NCBI GenBank assembly: GCA_964019055.1
Contig: OZ025206.1
Span: 18,648,860-18,712,859 of the forward strand
Direction: 5' to 3'
Length of the DNA: 64,000 bases
DNA from: Anthopleura xanthogrammica
Lineage: Eukaryota > Cnidaria > Anthozoa > Actiniaria > Actiniidae
Shown: positions 46,408-59,590 of the stretch, one piece after another
Numbering within the stretch: the first letter of the stretch is position 1
Layout: each line of letters starts with the position of its first letter
Program-made: the position numbers and the translations under genes
The notes under the pieces: generated by a model
The model's database searches: none
Seen by the model: only the letters and a program-made list of their open reading frames with translations
Told to the model about the DNA's origin: nothing

Positions 46408-47340
46408 TAAAGGATTATTAACCGAGCGCGAGGTCTGTACGGGAAAATATCAGACCGAGGTCTTGACAGTACGGACGAAGCGCAGCGAGTTCCGTACAAA
46501 AAGGACCGAGGTCTGATATTTTCTCGTAAAGACCGAGCAAGCGAGGTTAATAAATCGTTTATTATATGGCTGGTTTTTTTTAGCTGCGTCGACAAGAAAC
46601 ACGCGAACTTCCGGTATCGCGCGAATATCGATTGGCCAGGTATCGATCGTTTCCAGCTAGCAAAACACATAAAGTCAAACTGTCAAATCGTGCGTTTATT
46701 ACATCAGAAAACTGCCTTTTTTTTTTCACACAAAGAACTTTAAAGACCCTTCAGACCGATGTCACAGAAGTTCAAGCATTTTAAATGTTTCTAAGTTGTT
46801 TTTTTAAAACAATCGTAATAGAACTAAGCTCATTCATCGAAGTGGAACAAACTAAACAAGAACTTGTTTAACAGATGGTCTATAGGTCGTTAGCTGGTAA
46901 GCTTTCAATCTCTGTGCTTTTTCCAAGGCTGTTTAAATATTTATGAAGTATGTTCATGTCCGACTTGGTTTTTCTAATCGTATTTTTAGCTTTCTGGATT
47001 GTTATAACGAAGTTTTCAATCTGTTCTTGACTGTTAGGAGCTGTGTTTTCATATTGTTGGTTTTCATTTTCATGTCCACTTCGAGCTCGTCAGGGTAGTA
47101 AAATTCGCTCGGAGAATGGTCCTCTTCGTCGCTCATAATTTCTTTGTTTGCTTTTTGTTTTATTTTGCTTATAAATTTCTTGTTTAACGAGAAAAAATGT
47201 CAAATTTCGCGCCGTGAAAATTGTAAACAAACTCGCAAATTTTGGATCCGGACCCATTGTCATGGTAACGGTCTGAGATGGGAAAATCTCAGACCGGAAA
47301 TCAGCCAATCAGAGCGCGCGTACTATCGTAGCCATATAAT
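46408..47340. mobile_element. Repeat R4, copy 1, with Crypton-like head fragment
   Basis: It starts AAAGGATTATTAACCGAGCG; hairpins around GTCTGATATTTTC occur near the left end. The right end reads CTCAGACCGGAAATCAGCC. Inside, on the - strand at 47136-46880, MSDEEDHSPSEFYYPDELEV begins a Crypton-like head that is frameshifted soon after. Copy 2 is 57132-58069. Confidence 0.6.
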
Positions 47341-47462
47341 AAATATAAGTATAAAATATATATGCTTTGAAATTACGTTATCCGGCGATCTTATAAAGTC
47401 AGTTTACGTGATTTCAACGGATTAATTTCTTCTAGTTGGTTTGCCATTTGGATTGAAATCTA

Positions 47463-47956
47463 TAACCGTGAACAGACGCTTGTTTTGATATTTGTTTTTC
47501 AGCCATTGTTGAAAAATGAATCCAACCAATAGCAATGACCATGAGCTCTTGATCCAACTCATTTCAACCACAACTTGATCGAAAGCGGTAACATAATAAT
47601 GTTCATTTCAATATGCTGTTACAGCTCTTGATCAAGCTGTGGTTAAAAGGAGTTATAGTGCTTTTCATAATTCTGCGACCTAACCGACTCCAGCTAGTCG
47701 TTTGGCGTATTGGCTCCGTCAATCACATTTACGACGGGCCGAGTTCATTCCGATCGAGAGATAAGGATGACTAGACAGCCATCATCACAAAGGAATTTCT
47801 TTATCCCTCACCATCGGAATGTTCTCGGCCCATCGTAAATGTGATTGACGGGAGCCAAAACGCTAGATGACTGGAGTCGGTAAACGCTCTGTAATTGGAG
47901 TCATTTGTCAACACCGACTGAAAAACAAAAATCAAAACAAGCGTCTGTTCACGGTT
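47463..47956. mobile_element. Foldback element with nested MITE (unit 2 copy)
   Basis: The outer arms TAACCGTGAACAGACGCTTG and complement surround a MITE at 47653-47894 of the 58381-58637 family. Confidence 0.7.
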
Positions 47957-48014
47957 AGCATTGTGTAGAAAGACGATTTTTTTATCCCGGTTTTTATATG
48001 CCTTTTGACAAAAA

Positions 48015-48300
48015 TATGTCTGTCAAATATGTCTGTCAAATATGTCTGTCAAATATGTCTGTCAAATATGTCTGTCAAATATGTCTGTCAAATATGTCTG
48101 TCAAATATGTCTGTCAAATATGTCTGTCAAATATGTCTGTCAAATATGTCTGTCAAATATGTCTGTCAAATATGTCTGTCAAATATGTCTGTCAAATATG
48201 TCTGTCAAATATGTCTGTCAAATATGTCTGTCAAATATGTCAGTCAAATATGTCTGTCAAATATGTCTGTCAAATATGTCTGTCAAATATGTCTGTCAAA
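48015..48300. repeat. 13-bp minisatellite, exactly 22 copies
   Basis: TATGTCTGTCAAA is repeated 22 times over 286 bases. Only copy 18 differs (TATGTCAGTCAAA). The open frames through it are an artefact of the 39-base (13-codon) periodicity. Confidence 0.95.
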
Positions 48301-49009
48301 GTGGCGACGTTCAGTTTCACGTATGACAATAAGGCAGAGTTCTTAAAAGGCTTTTTTCTTGCTAGGTTGATATTTAGCTGTATAGTAATAAATATAATGG
48401 TGACTATAGTAGAGATGATATATATTACTATTATTATTATAAGAATGCCGGTATGTTCTCAGTCACCCACAGGGGCGTAGCCAGAGGGGTTCAGTGGGGC
48501 CGGGTCCCCTTCCTTCATGGTGTTTAACGTTTTTTTGGTTGGCCGTTTTTTTTGTTGTTGATGTTCTAAAAACGGGTTTTGCCCCGGCCCCCTCCCTAAG
48601 ACAAAATCCTGGCTACTCCCCTGATCCAGTCAGTTGAAATAGAAAAATAGAAAATCTATATTATACAGAAGCATGAAAAAGAAAACAAGAAATAAATCAT
48701 AGGACAGATTGGGCATAATGTTGTCATTCAATATATAGCTCTTATTAACCGAGTGCGAGGTCCGTACCGTAAGTTATGGACCGCAAATTGACCAATTGTA
48801 GCGCGTGAAATTACCCTGCCATATAATGATTAAATTTATTTTTGTTATGGTTTGTTCAAACCTGAGTTATTCAGTTTACGCTTAGTGAAGCACACAGGGT
48901 GCCGTGCGTCGCTAATGCACCGCCTCCAACCCTTGTCGCATGCCGGCTGTATTTGAGTAGAGTTGATTTTTAGTGCCTTGTGTATCATAAAACTAAAGTT
49001 TATACTTAC
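48301..49009. other. Inter-unit DNA after the minisatellite
   Basis: It matches 58782-59490 nearly throughout. No gene is seen. Confidence 0.6.
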
Positions 49010-49100
49010 TTGACCCTTGATACAATTATCTTGCTCGATGACTTGATCTGCTGGTTTTGCTTTTTGACATTAATGTTGAAAGATTGTGGAAGCTCTTGCA
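49010..49100 (-). promoter_or_regulatory. Candidate leader exon upstream of FN3 unit 2
   Basis: Homologue of 20168-20290 with a short internal deletion and the donor kept. The former ATG frame is lost. Confidence 0.35.
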
Positions 49101-49660
49101 TTTTCGTTTTTTTAACTGCACTAACACTAGCTAACTAACTAACTAGCTAACTGCACTACTGGCTTGGTTTATTACTGAGTGAAAGTAGGGCGACTGGTCC
49201 ATGTACTATGGATAGGGACTTTTGTTTTCTCTTCCCAGGGAGAGCATGTTCAACCCTCTAGACCCCTTGACGTCAAAGCAGCTCAATTTGGAGGACAAAA
49301 CACTTCTTTTGAAAAGAATTTCAATCTCCTGAGAATTGGAACCTATTGTTTTGTCCTCCAAATTGAGCTGCATTCCGACGTGCTGCAAGGGGTCTATGTG
49401 TCTGGCAAAAACCATAAACTTTTCTTAACCCTTCCGATCGTGTGTTTTTTAGTTGTTGATATCTTCACGTTCGGGTAAGTCAAATGGTTGAGATTATGAA
49501 CCGAAAACTAACATAGATATTTGTGATATTTATGCCCCGTCAACCCCCCTCCCCCTTGTGATTACGCCCCGAATTGGCCCAAAAGAACTTTCTTATCAGA
49601 CCGGGAAGGGTGTTCCCATGGGGAACAAATCAAGATTTATGTAGTGTAGCTCATACTTAC

Positions 49661-52600
49661 GGTGTGTTGCTGTGGTAAGTCTAGCAATGCTTTTAGCGGT
49701 ATCACCACACGCTGTAGTGGCAAACACCCTGAATGTATAGTTTGTCATTGGTGTAAGTTTGGTGATGGTGAGGTTTGTTCTTCTTAGTTTGTATGACTTC
49801 GTTTCCTTAAAGTCATTCCAATAGAAATTTGAGCCTTCGCATTCCACCTGTGACAAAACAGAGAATAAAGAAGGGGAAAAAGACTTTCTTTCCAAACCGG
49901 CCCTTAAACTCCAGAATGTATATTAGAGCGGTTCAAGAGAGCATAAATATTTATGCTCTCTTGAGCGGTTTTAGTCAGTAGGTCGACAACGATACGGTTT
50001 TGACTTAGAGCACGAATACACAGTAACATTGAAATGGCTTCCCATTGTGTTTCTTATTTTCGCTAGCTCTTTCAACTTTTGTTATTACTTAACTTACCGT
50101 ATAATACTGAACGGAATTTCTGATATTGGCCGGCTTTTCCCAATTAAGCAGGACAGTGGTCTCCTTTTGTAACGACGCCATAAAACTTAATGGTGCACCA
50201 GGTCCTGTAAATTATAAGATGGCATCAAACAAAATATATCAACGGTAATTAAGAAGCTCTTTCAGTCAAGAATACGGTTACATGTCAGTGTGTGTTTGTG
50301 TGTGCTTTATTAATCAGGAGCTTTTAGTAAACATTTCCTAGGAGTGTAAAATTACGAAAATGCAAATGAAATATTTTTTTTCATTTTTATCATTACTTAG
50401 CAATTATTGGATGAGGCTGAGTACGGCTTCGCCAGATAACCCTCTTCTCGTTCTGCATAATTTTTCATATCATACGATAGCCGAATCCAATAATTGTTTT
50501 ATTATTTATTCAAGATATTTTCAAAGTAAATTCAATTCAGTCATTTAAGAAAGCATTTCAGATAAGTTTGAAAACCTTCCCTGTAAAATAATAATTCAAT
50601 GTTTCATTGATCAGTAGTTCCGAGGTTACACATATTATCTAACAAACGTTGTAATGTGGGCAAACTCCCTCAAAACTCCCTCAAAAACAGTGGCAAACCG
50701 AGGCGCCAACTTACCCCACTGCAAACTCTGTCAGTACGTGAGCCACCTTGACTCGGTCAAACTATGCTTAAATTACATTCAAGCCAATCGAAAACTAATG
50801 ATAAGTCATGATAAGTTAGGGGTTTGGTACCGGGGAGAGTGCTGGTCGTAAATGACCACGCCCAACCATGGAGATAACCATGGTAACCGGGCCATATCTC
50901 ACCACCGGCTGCCAAGTGGATACTTACGTTGTGTAGTTATGTTGACTGGTGTACTGTATGGTCCAGGTCCAACACGTGTGTACGCCCTAACAGATATGCT
51001 GTACTCTGCACACAATGATAAGCCATGAATGGTATAAGAGAAGTCATCTGTTCTACCAATAGTGGCTGGTTGTCCTGCAATCGCTTGGTTTCCTTTTCGT
51101 ATCATGATCCATCTCACTTCGTACTTGATAACTTTACCATTTCTCAAGTGTTCGGGTACTTCAGCCCAAGTAGCGGTGTAAGTTGTGGCGTTGACTTTTA
51201 ACACATCTAATGCTCGTGGGGAAGCGTCAGGGACTAATGAATATGAAAAATGTATAATATTTTTAGAATTACAAATCATAACAATTTATGGTTTATTTTT
51301 AATGAAGAGTCAAATGTTGAATTAACAAATATGTCAAACAAATACCATCTTCACTGGTTGATACTCTCAGCCTATTACTCAGTGGACCATCCCTGATAGT
51401 GTAGGCCAGTACTTGAAATATGTACCGTGTGTATTTATCAAGTCCTGTCACCACCACTGATGTAGTAAAGGAACTATCAACATTGATGTATTGTAACCTG
51501 CTTCCATTCCTTGACAACCTGTACGCTACCTTGTAACCACGTAACACACCATTAATACACTTGGTATTGCGAAGTGGAGTCCAGGAGACGCGGATACTTG
51601 TGGACGAGGTTGCTGTACCAGATGTTAGTTGAGGAGAACAATCTGGAGCTACCGTAACGAAAAAATAATGTTGTTAAGTTTATTCTCAGTAATTATGAAC
51701 TTTATAAAAACGAGGGAAAAATATCTCAATTTAAGTAAAAAAGTTAATATAAGGTAAAACTTAACAAACTCAACAAAGATTTTAGTGTGATTTTAGATTG
51801 CTTTAATATGCCTGTCTTTCCTGAAGTACAGATAAACGCTGAAAAATATCACTTTGCTCAGTGAACCGTCCTTGATGGTGTAGGCCAGAACTTAAAGTCT
51901 GTATGCCTCAACGCTATTTTCAACCCTAATAATAACCACAGGGAGCCCACAGCCACTGGTTTAATCAGTGTTATGGTCAGCCCTTTATTGCCGGCGTTCT
52001 TGGTTGGTTCTGCTTGGAGAAGAACGTCTCATTCCTTCCCGGCGTCCTCAACCAGGAACGCAATACCATACTATACAGGCTATTCATCCATTACATTGCT
52101 TTTCATAATTCTGTGACCTAACCAACTCTAGTATCGCGGGCGCGTACCGAAACCCCGACGGCTGAAATCTGAGCCTAACCGACTCCAGACTTCTTGCGTT
52201 TTGCCTTCACTAAGTTTGATTGACGGAAGCTAAAATGCCAGACGCCTGGAGTCGGTTAGGTTGCAGAATTATGAAATGCGCTGTAATGCTGTGTCACGCG
52301 TTTACTTTCCAAGTACAGCAAAACAAAGCACGGGAATCGTATCTCAGTGTTGATCTGAAAGTAACAGATCTATAAGCCTTCATCTTGATGCGCTGGTAGT
52401 CAGTTAAAATTAATTTCGTTGAATAACAATAATCCGTTACTTAGAAAATCAAATGAAGTGGAATTATTCCACATTTGGAATCAGACCTCCCTGATTTTAA
52501 CCAAAGTACGGTATGATGTAAATAATGTTATTCCCTTTAAACAAGTGATATCCACCATTTATTGCTAATGAATTATTGCATGGACTCGGAATACTGTTCT

Positions 52601-53788
52601 ATTAAATTTTGTTTGTTAAATTTCCATTCTCAATTAATGAATAAAATTTCTTTATCAGAATTAATTTTTTATGAATTCCTACTAAATGGCTGAATGGCCC
52701 AAGTAGCGGTGTAAGTTGTGGCATTGACTATTAACACATCTAATGCTCGTGGGGAAGCGTCAGGGACTAATAAATATGAAAAATGTATGATATTTTTGAA
52801 TTACCTGACTACAAATTCGTAATGATTTATGGTTTATTTTTAATTAAGAGTCAAATGTTGAGGTAATAAATATGTCAAACAAATACCATGCTTCTCGGTT
52901 ATTGCTTCCCTGGCATTACTCAGTGGACCGTCCTTGATAGTGTAGGCCAGTACTTGAAATCTGTACCGTGTATATTTATCAAGTCCTGTCACCACCACTG
53001 ATGTTGTAGAGGGATTATTAACAGTGATGTATCGTAACCTTCTTCCTGTCCTTGACAACCTGTACGCTACCTTGTAACCACGTAACACACCATTAATACA
53101 CTTGGTATTGGGAAGTGGACCCCAGGAGACGCGGATACTTGTGGACGAGGTTGCTGTAACGGATCTTAGTCGAGGAGAACAATCTGGAGCTGACAAAAAA
53201 ATTGATTTGGTCATTGATGATATCTTAGAATGCTTCAAATGCGACCGGCTAAAAATTTATTTACTAATTGTGTACAGTTTGTTAATTTATTCGGTAATGC
53301 CGTGATTTGAAAGTCCTAGTCTACGTTTTTAGAAACATTGAAGGGATACGAGCAAACTTAGTTCACTCTTATATGCTTCACGGCTTCTGCCAAATTTTAT
53401 ATAATCCCATCCTTATATTAACAATTAAAGCCTATTTACTGTCATTCATTACTTTAATAACCCTGCAAAGTTTATGGATACATACCATCCTCTAAGGTTG
53501 TTGTATCCGTTGCATCACTCAGTGGACCGTCCTTGATAGTGTAGGCCAGTACTTGAAATCTGTACCGTGTGTATTTATCAAGTCCTCTCACCACCACTGA
53601 TGTTGTAGAGGGATTAACATTGATGTATTGTAACCTGCTTCCATTCCTTGACAACCTGTATGCCGCTACCTTGTAACCACGTAGTACACCATTAATACAC
53701 TTGGTATTGCGAAGTGGAGTCCAGGAGACGCGGATAATTGTGGACGAGGTTGCTGTAGCGGATCTTAGCCGAGGAGAACAATGTGAAG
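49661..53788 (-). CDS. FN3 array unit 3: modules A-A-A-B-C, signal exon not found
   Basis: Transcript order: A 53788-53486, A 53189-52887, A 51648-51346, B 51233-50928, C 50204-50098 plus 49847-49661. All are open, in phase, with intact AG/GT sites. It parallels unit 1 module for module. The signal-exon site upstream (about 56740) is replaced by R2, so translation from its own start is doubtful. It may be an internal part of a longer gene starting in unit 4 or beyond. Confidence 0.65.
52089..52288. mobile_element. 200-bp MITE in FN3 unit 3
   Basis: Position-for-position copy of 28151-28350, inherited through unit duplication. Confidence 0.75.
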
Positions 53789-54607
53789 CTACCGTAACAA
53801 AAAAATAATGTTGTTAAGTTTATTCTCAGTAATTATGAGCTTTATAAATACGAGGGGAAAATATCTCAATTTAAGTAAAACAGTTAACATAAGGTAAAAC
53901 TTAACAAACTCAACAAAGATTTTCCTTCGAGCTAGACCTTTGAAATCACTTATCGCACGAGCCAAATTTCGCGCTGCCTTTTCAATATCATTATATAAAA
54001 TATACATTTTCTGAAAGCCAAATAAACGTAGTTTTCGAAAATCAATTTAGAATTTACACAAAAAAGATATTGGGTTTCTCCGCAGTTTTTTCAGTGACCA
54101 AAATAACTTCACTTTAAAACGTTCTAGCTCATTCGTTTTTCGTCAAATCGAACTGAAACTTTGGATAAAGATAAATCACTACGCGATGTAAAAAAATCTG
54201 TCTCAGATTTTCGATATATATTTTTATTCAAAAAGATATTGCCTATTTTGCAATCACGATCATCGAAAAGTCAAACTTCCGGATTTAACGCTTCATTGCG
54301 CGCGATCTAAAAACGATATCAAAAATCTGAGACACCGTTTTGAAGCTCATTATTATATCTCATTATTATATCTCGTGAGAGATCTTTTCAACACTCGAAG
54401 ATAAAATTCGTATCTCCGCGTACCCATGTAATATCCTATATTTATCCACAGAGTATGCTAATGTACTTTTGATCGACATAGCGAAAATTCTGATCCTGCG
54501 GGAAGTTGTCAATTGAAGTGAGGTAGAATGTCACTTTGAACCCAATAACTTTTTTGTGTTCCATAACAGACAATTATGAATAGATATTCGAAAGCTACAT
54601 TTATTAA
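53789..54607. other. Inter-module repeat sequence, unit 3
   Basis: Parallel to 29814-30629, with a truncated copy of the 700-bp foldback (TCTCAGATTTTCG and complement between 54200 and 54340). Confidence 0.6.
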
Positions 54608-55657
54608 CCCCGAAAAAACGGCAAGGGGGGGGGGGGGATTCAGTCTACGCATCAAAACATAAAATATAAAACAAAATAGTAAAAAACTAAAAACTACTCA
54701 TGGAAGTGGCTACGCGTCAGGATTCAGAAATGGGTTACCTGTGCCTTAGTGGCAACTTAGAAATCATGAATCGGTCACCCTGTGGTGTTAACGCGTAGAC
54801 GCGTAGCCAGTACACAAAAAGGGAAGAGATGCGGGGTATTCGATAGCTGTACCGAAATGTTCCTTATAAATGCTGGTAAAGAGTTCCACTCATGCGGTGG
54901 TGATGAAGTAAAAGTTCTTTGTTTGATCTCAGGTTGTAGCGAGACTGTTCTATAACTTTGATCAGATCAGTAATATAGGTCGTGCTGCGCTGAAACCATG
55001 GATAGCTTTAAATATTAGAGTAAGCACTTTGAAAAGTATCCGTCGTTGGACGGGAAGCCAGTGAAGATCTTTGAGACATAGTGTGATATGCATATAGCGG
55101 TGAATTTGACATGTGGTTCTGTCGGCTGCATTCTGAATTCTCTGTAACCGCTAAGGCTTAGCCTAAACCATTACAATAGTCAAGTCAATCGACCCTTCTT
55201 GCTTAATAATATTTACATTTAGGCACTGCCTAAAAGCGGAGCTCCCATAAATAGTATATATAGTGCTAAAAACGTGACAATTGTTTGACGCGGGTCCCCT
55301 CTCTCCAGCTAAGACATCGCACTCGAGATTTGTCTTGAAATGTGCTTGACAAGCTGCTTTGATGTTTGGGAGATTAACTTCTTTCTCTGGGTCCAAGGGA
55401 ACTAGAGTTAATGGTCCGATCCTCGAGTACTTCTGACACTATTTACCTTCGACGTTTGCTGACAGCCTTTGCACGGTTAAATTGCCAGATGACCCTCCGC
55501 GATTCTTCTTTCCATCATTTCACTTTTTTGAGATTTTGTCGCGAAAGTTTTCCCAATGTTTCTTACGTTTTACAGACATTTTAAAGCAGTATATATTCGA
55601 GTGGTACATCATGCGCCCGCGATCCATCACATGGTCTATGGCCTTCCTGGGCCTAAA
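54608..55657. repeat. Repeat R1, copy 3
   Basis: G tract of 13. The - strand frame (55396-55163) is broken relative to copy 1. Confidence 0.75.
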
Positions 55658-56590
55658 GTAGTAGACCTAGGCGGCTTCGAAAATTCGGCGTCTTTTGACT
55701 GATTTGGGGTCGGTTGACAACAATTCAAATAGCGACTCGAATATTCAATTTAAAACGATTCTAGGTCCAGTTCTGTAGTGAGGATAGATAGTACTTTCGA
55801 TGGTAAAAATATAAGAGAAATCTATTCCTGGAACCGAGAGGCAGTGGTCCGTTCTTAGAGAGACGCCCTCTTAAATATTGAATGTTCTTTGACAGTTGAC
55901 TTTAGGGCACAATTTGCCATTAAACCAGGCTAAACCTCCTGCGCAAATGAGTCTGTAGTCAAGATATTTACCAAATGAGAATAAAGCATATAAAAATTAC
56001 TAAGTATGAGTTTCAGGTCACCCATATGGGTACTAACCCAGCCCAATCGGGCTTGACTTATAGTCTTGTTCGAAGCCCAAGATTTTCCCACTAGGCCACG
56101 AGTTTAAGGAATTAGCACAACAATAGCCATAAAAACAATGCGCAAGATAGACTAGATTTTTTCCCACTTAAAATCAATGTACGTAGCAAATAGTGCAAGG
56201 GATTAGCTGTAGATATGGCCTGGGGGCCGGCTAGTCTCTCCCCTGATGCCTCGGCTAGATCATTATGCTGCATAATCCGTACACCGACCCAAGAGCAGAA
56301 GGAGTTTCTGCATCCTCGAATGTCACTGGGGCATGGCATCGTGGAATTCATTTTTTGAATCTCTGTCGGCGGACGTGAGTTCAAACCCAATCGTGCCTAG
56401 ATTTGTTTTTCTTGTTTTGGGTATATGTTTTTTCTTCTTTTTTTCTTCTTCTACTGTTGTTGTTGCTTAGTTGTTTGATTAATTTTTCTTGTAGACGTTC
56501 AGCATTATTTTATTGCAAGATCGCATATATTAAGCATGACGTTACAAATGAACTGTCGTTTGGCTCCAATGTAATAATAATCTTTATTAT
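55658..56590. repeat. Repeat R2, copy 3
   Basis: It follows R1 directly, as at 40058/40059. The downstream flank runs into the unit-boundary DNA that elsewhere holds the signal exon. Confidence 0.75.
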
Positions 56591-57131
56591 CTATATGGCG
56601 CATTTCTCATGTGAATATGATCAAATGCGCCTGACAATAATTAACAAATAAATAAATTACAATAAATATGATAACTTTAGGATATTTATAAATATTTAAA
56701 ATGGAATAATACAGCTATATATAAATATGTGAATAATCGATGCCTGACCATAAGGTGTGTTGTTCACAACTGACACTGAACTCTGTACTGAACCGACACA
56801 TACCGCCTTCACTGTTGTATAAGCTAATTATGTATCAGTCAATTCCAAAGGCGCCCATCTACACCCCCCCCCTCGTCCCCCCCCCCCCCCGGGCCAAACC
56901 CCGGGCATAAATCTTTTCAGTTTAAAATAGTTACTTGTTGATAAGCCCGTGAAATTTCACTCTTCTACTTGAAAAATCCATCCCGTTTCTTTATGATTGA
57001 CTGTTGTCTTTACACTGTATAAATGAATGAATGAAAACTTTATTGAAGGAGGAAACCTCAAACCCCTTAATTGCTTTTCATGAGGGACTTCAAATAAAAA
57101 AATAAATTTACAAATTATAAAAATAAAATAT

Positions 57132-58069
57132 TAAAGGATTATTAACCGAGCGCGAGGTCTGTACGGGAAAATATCAGACCGAGGTCTTGACAGTACGGAC
57201 GAAGCGCAGCGAGTTCCGTACAAAAAGGACCGAGGTCTGATATTTTCTCGTAAAGACCAAGGAAGCGAGGTTAATAAACCGTTTATTATATGGCTGTTTT
57301 TTTTTAGCTGTGTCGACAAGAAACACGCGAGCTTCCGGTATCGCACGAATATCGATTGGCCAGGTATCGATCGTTTCCAACTAGCAAAACACATAAAGTC
57401 AAACTGTCAAATCGTGCGTTTATTACATCAGAAAACTGCTATTTTTTTCACACAAAGAACTTTAAAGACCCTTCAGACTGATGTCACAGAAGTTCAAGCA
57501 TTTTAAATGTTTCTAAGTTGTTTTTTTAAAACAATCGTAATAGAACTAAGCTCATTCATCGAAGTGGAACAAACTAAACAAGAACTTGTTTAACAGATGG
57601 TCTATAGGTCGTTAGCTGGTAAGCTTTCAATGTCTGTGCTTTTTCCAAGGCTGTTTAAATATTTATGGAGTATGTTCATGTCCGACTTGGTTTTTCTAAT
57701 CGTATTTTTAGCTTTGTGGATTGTAACGAAGTTTTCAATCTGTTCTTGACTGTTAGGAGCTGTGTTTTCATATTGTTGGTTTTCATTTTCATGTCCATGC
57801 ACTTTGAGCTCGTCAGGGTAGTAAAATTCGCTCGGAGAATGGTCCTATTCGTCGCTCATAATTTCTTTGTTCGCTTTTTGTTTTATTTTGCTTATAAATT
57901 TCTTGTTTAACGAGAAAAAATGTCAAATTTCGCGCCGTGAAAATTGTAAACAAACTCGCAAATTTGATATACGATCCGGAGCCATTGTCATGGTAACGGT
58001 CTGAGATGGGAAAATCTCAGACCGGAAATCAGCCAATCAGAGCGCGCGTACTATCGTAGCCATATAATC
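57132..58069. mobile_element. Repeat R4, copy 2, with Crypton-like head fragment
   Basis: Inside, on the - strand at 57859-57602: MSDE then a TAG, then DHSPSEFYYPDEL, later ENFVTIHKAKNTIRKTKSDM and LPANDL before the stop. The head is broken differently from copy 1. Confidence 0.6.
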
Positions 58070-58190
58070 AATATAAGTATAAAATATATATGCTTTGAAA
58101 TTACGTTATCCGGCGATCTTATAAAGTCAGTTTACGTGATTTCAACGGATTAATTTCTTCTAGTTGGTTTGTCATTTGGATTGAAATCTA

Positions 58191-58700
58191 TAACCGTGAA
58201 CAGACGCTTGTTTTGATTTTTGTTTCTCAGCCATTGTTGAAAAATGAATCCAACCAAGAGCAATGACCATGAGCTCTTGATCCAACTCATTTCAACCACA
58301 ACTTGATCGAAAGCGGTAACATAATAATGTTCATTTCAATATGCTGTTACAGCTTTTGATCAAGCTGTGGTTAAAAGGAGTTACAGTGCTTATCATAATT
58401 CTGCGACCTATAACCGACTCCAGTCGTTTGGAGTATTGGCCTCCGTCAATCACATTTACGACGGGCCGAGTTCATTCCGATCGAGCGATAAGGATGACTA
58501 GACAGCCATCATCACAAAGGAATTTCTCTATCCCTCAAGATCGGAATGATCTCGGCCCGTCGTAAATGTGATTGACAGGAGCCAAAACGCTAGATGACTG
58601 GAGTCGGTAGTTCGCAGAATTATGAAAAGCGCTGTAATTTGAGTCATTTGTCAACACCGACTGAAAAACAAAAATCAAAACAAGCGTCTGTTCACGGTTA
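58191..58700. mobile_element. Foldback element with intact nested MITE (unit 3 copy)
   Basis: Outer arms TAACCGTGAACAGACGCTTG and complement. Nested MITE 58381-58637 with both terminal repeats (CATAATTCTGCGACC, and GAATTATGAAAAGCGCTGTAA) and a long inner hairpin (GTCAATCACATTTACGACGG and complement). Two minisatellite units (13 bp) follow at about 58759-58784. Confidence 0.75.
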
Positions 58701-59493
58701 GCATTTTGTAGAAAGACGATTTTTTTATCCCGGTTTTTATATGCCTTTTGACAAAAATATGTCTGTCAAATATGTCTGTCAAAGTGGCGACGTTCAGTTT
58801 CACGTATGACAATAAGGCAGAGTTCTTAAAAGGCTTTTTTCTTGCTAGGTTGATATTTAGCTGTATAGTAATAAATATAATGGTGATTATAGTAGAGATG
58901 ATATATATTACTGTTATTGTTATAAGAATGTCGGTATGTTCTCAGTCCTCCACAGGGGCGTGGCCAGAGGGGTTCAGGGGGGCCGGGTCCCCTTCCTTCA
59001 TGGTGTTTAACGTTTTTTTGGTTGGCCGTTTTTTTTTGTTTTTTTGTTGATGTTCTGAAAACGGGTTTTGCCCCGGCCCCCTCCCTAAGACAAAATCTTG
59101 GCTACTCCCCTGATCCAGTCAGTTGAAATAGAAAAATAGAAAATCTATATTATACAGAAGCATGAAAAAGAAAACAAGAAATAAATCATAGTACGGATTG
59201 GGCATAATGTTGTCATTCAATATATAGCTCTTATTAACCGAGTGCGAGGTCCGTACCGTAAGTTATGGACCGCAAATTGACCAATTGTAGCGCGTGAAAT
59301 TACCCTGCCATATAATGATTAAATTTATTTTTGTTATGGTTTGTTCAAAGCTGAGTTATTCAGTTTACGCTTAGTGAAGCACACCGGGTGCCGTGCGTCG
59401 CTAATGCACCGCCTCTAACCCATGTCGCATGCCGGCTGTAGTAGAGTTGATTTTTAGTGTCTTGTGTATCATAAAACTAAAGTTTATACTTAC

Positions 59494-59590
59494 TTGACCC
59501 TTGATATAATTATCTTGCTCGATGACTTGATCTGCTGGTTTTGCTTTTTGACATTAATGTTGAAGGATTGTGGAGGCTCTTGCCTTACGG
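59494..59590 (-). promoter_or_regulatory. Candidate leader exon upstream of FN3 unit 3
   Basis: Same deletion form as 49010-49100, with the donor kept. Confidence 0.35.

Noticed and set aside
48015..48300. CRISPR-like array
   Set aside because: Direct 13-bp repeats with no spacers in a eukaryotic context.
47998..48480. Three overlapping frames of CQICLSNMSVKYV repeats
   Set aside because: Product of the 13-bp minisatellite; sister units with 1-2 copies have no such frame.
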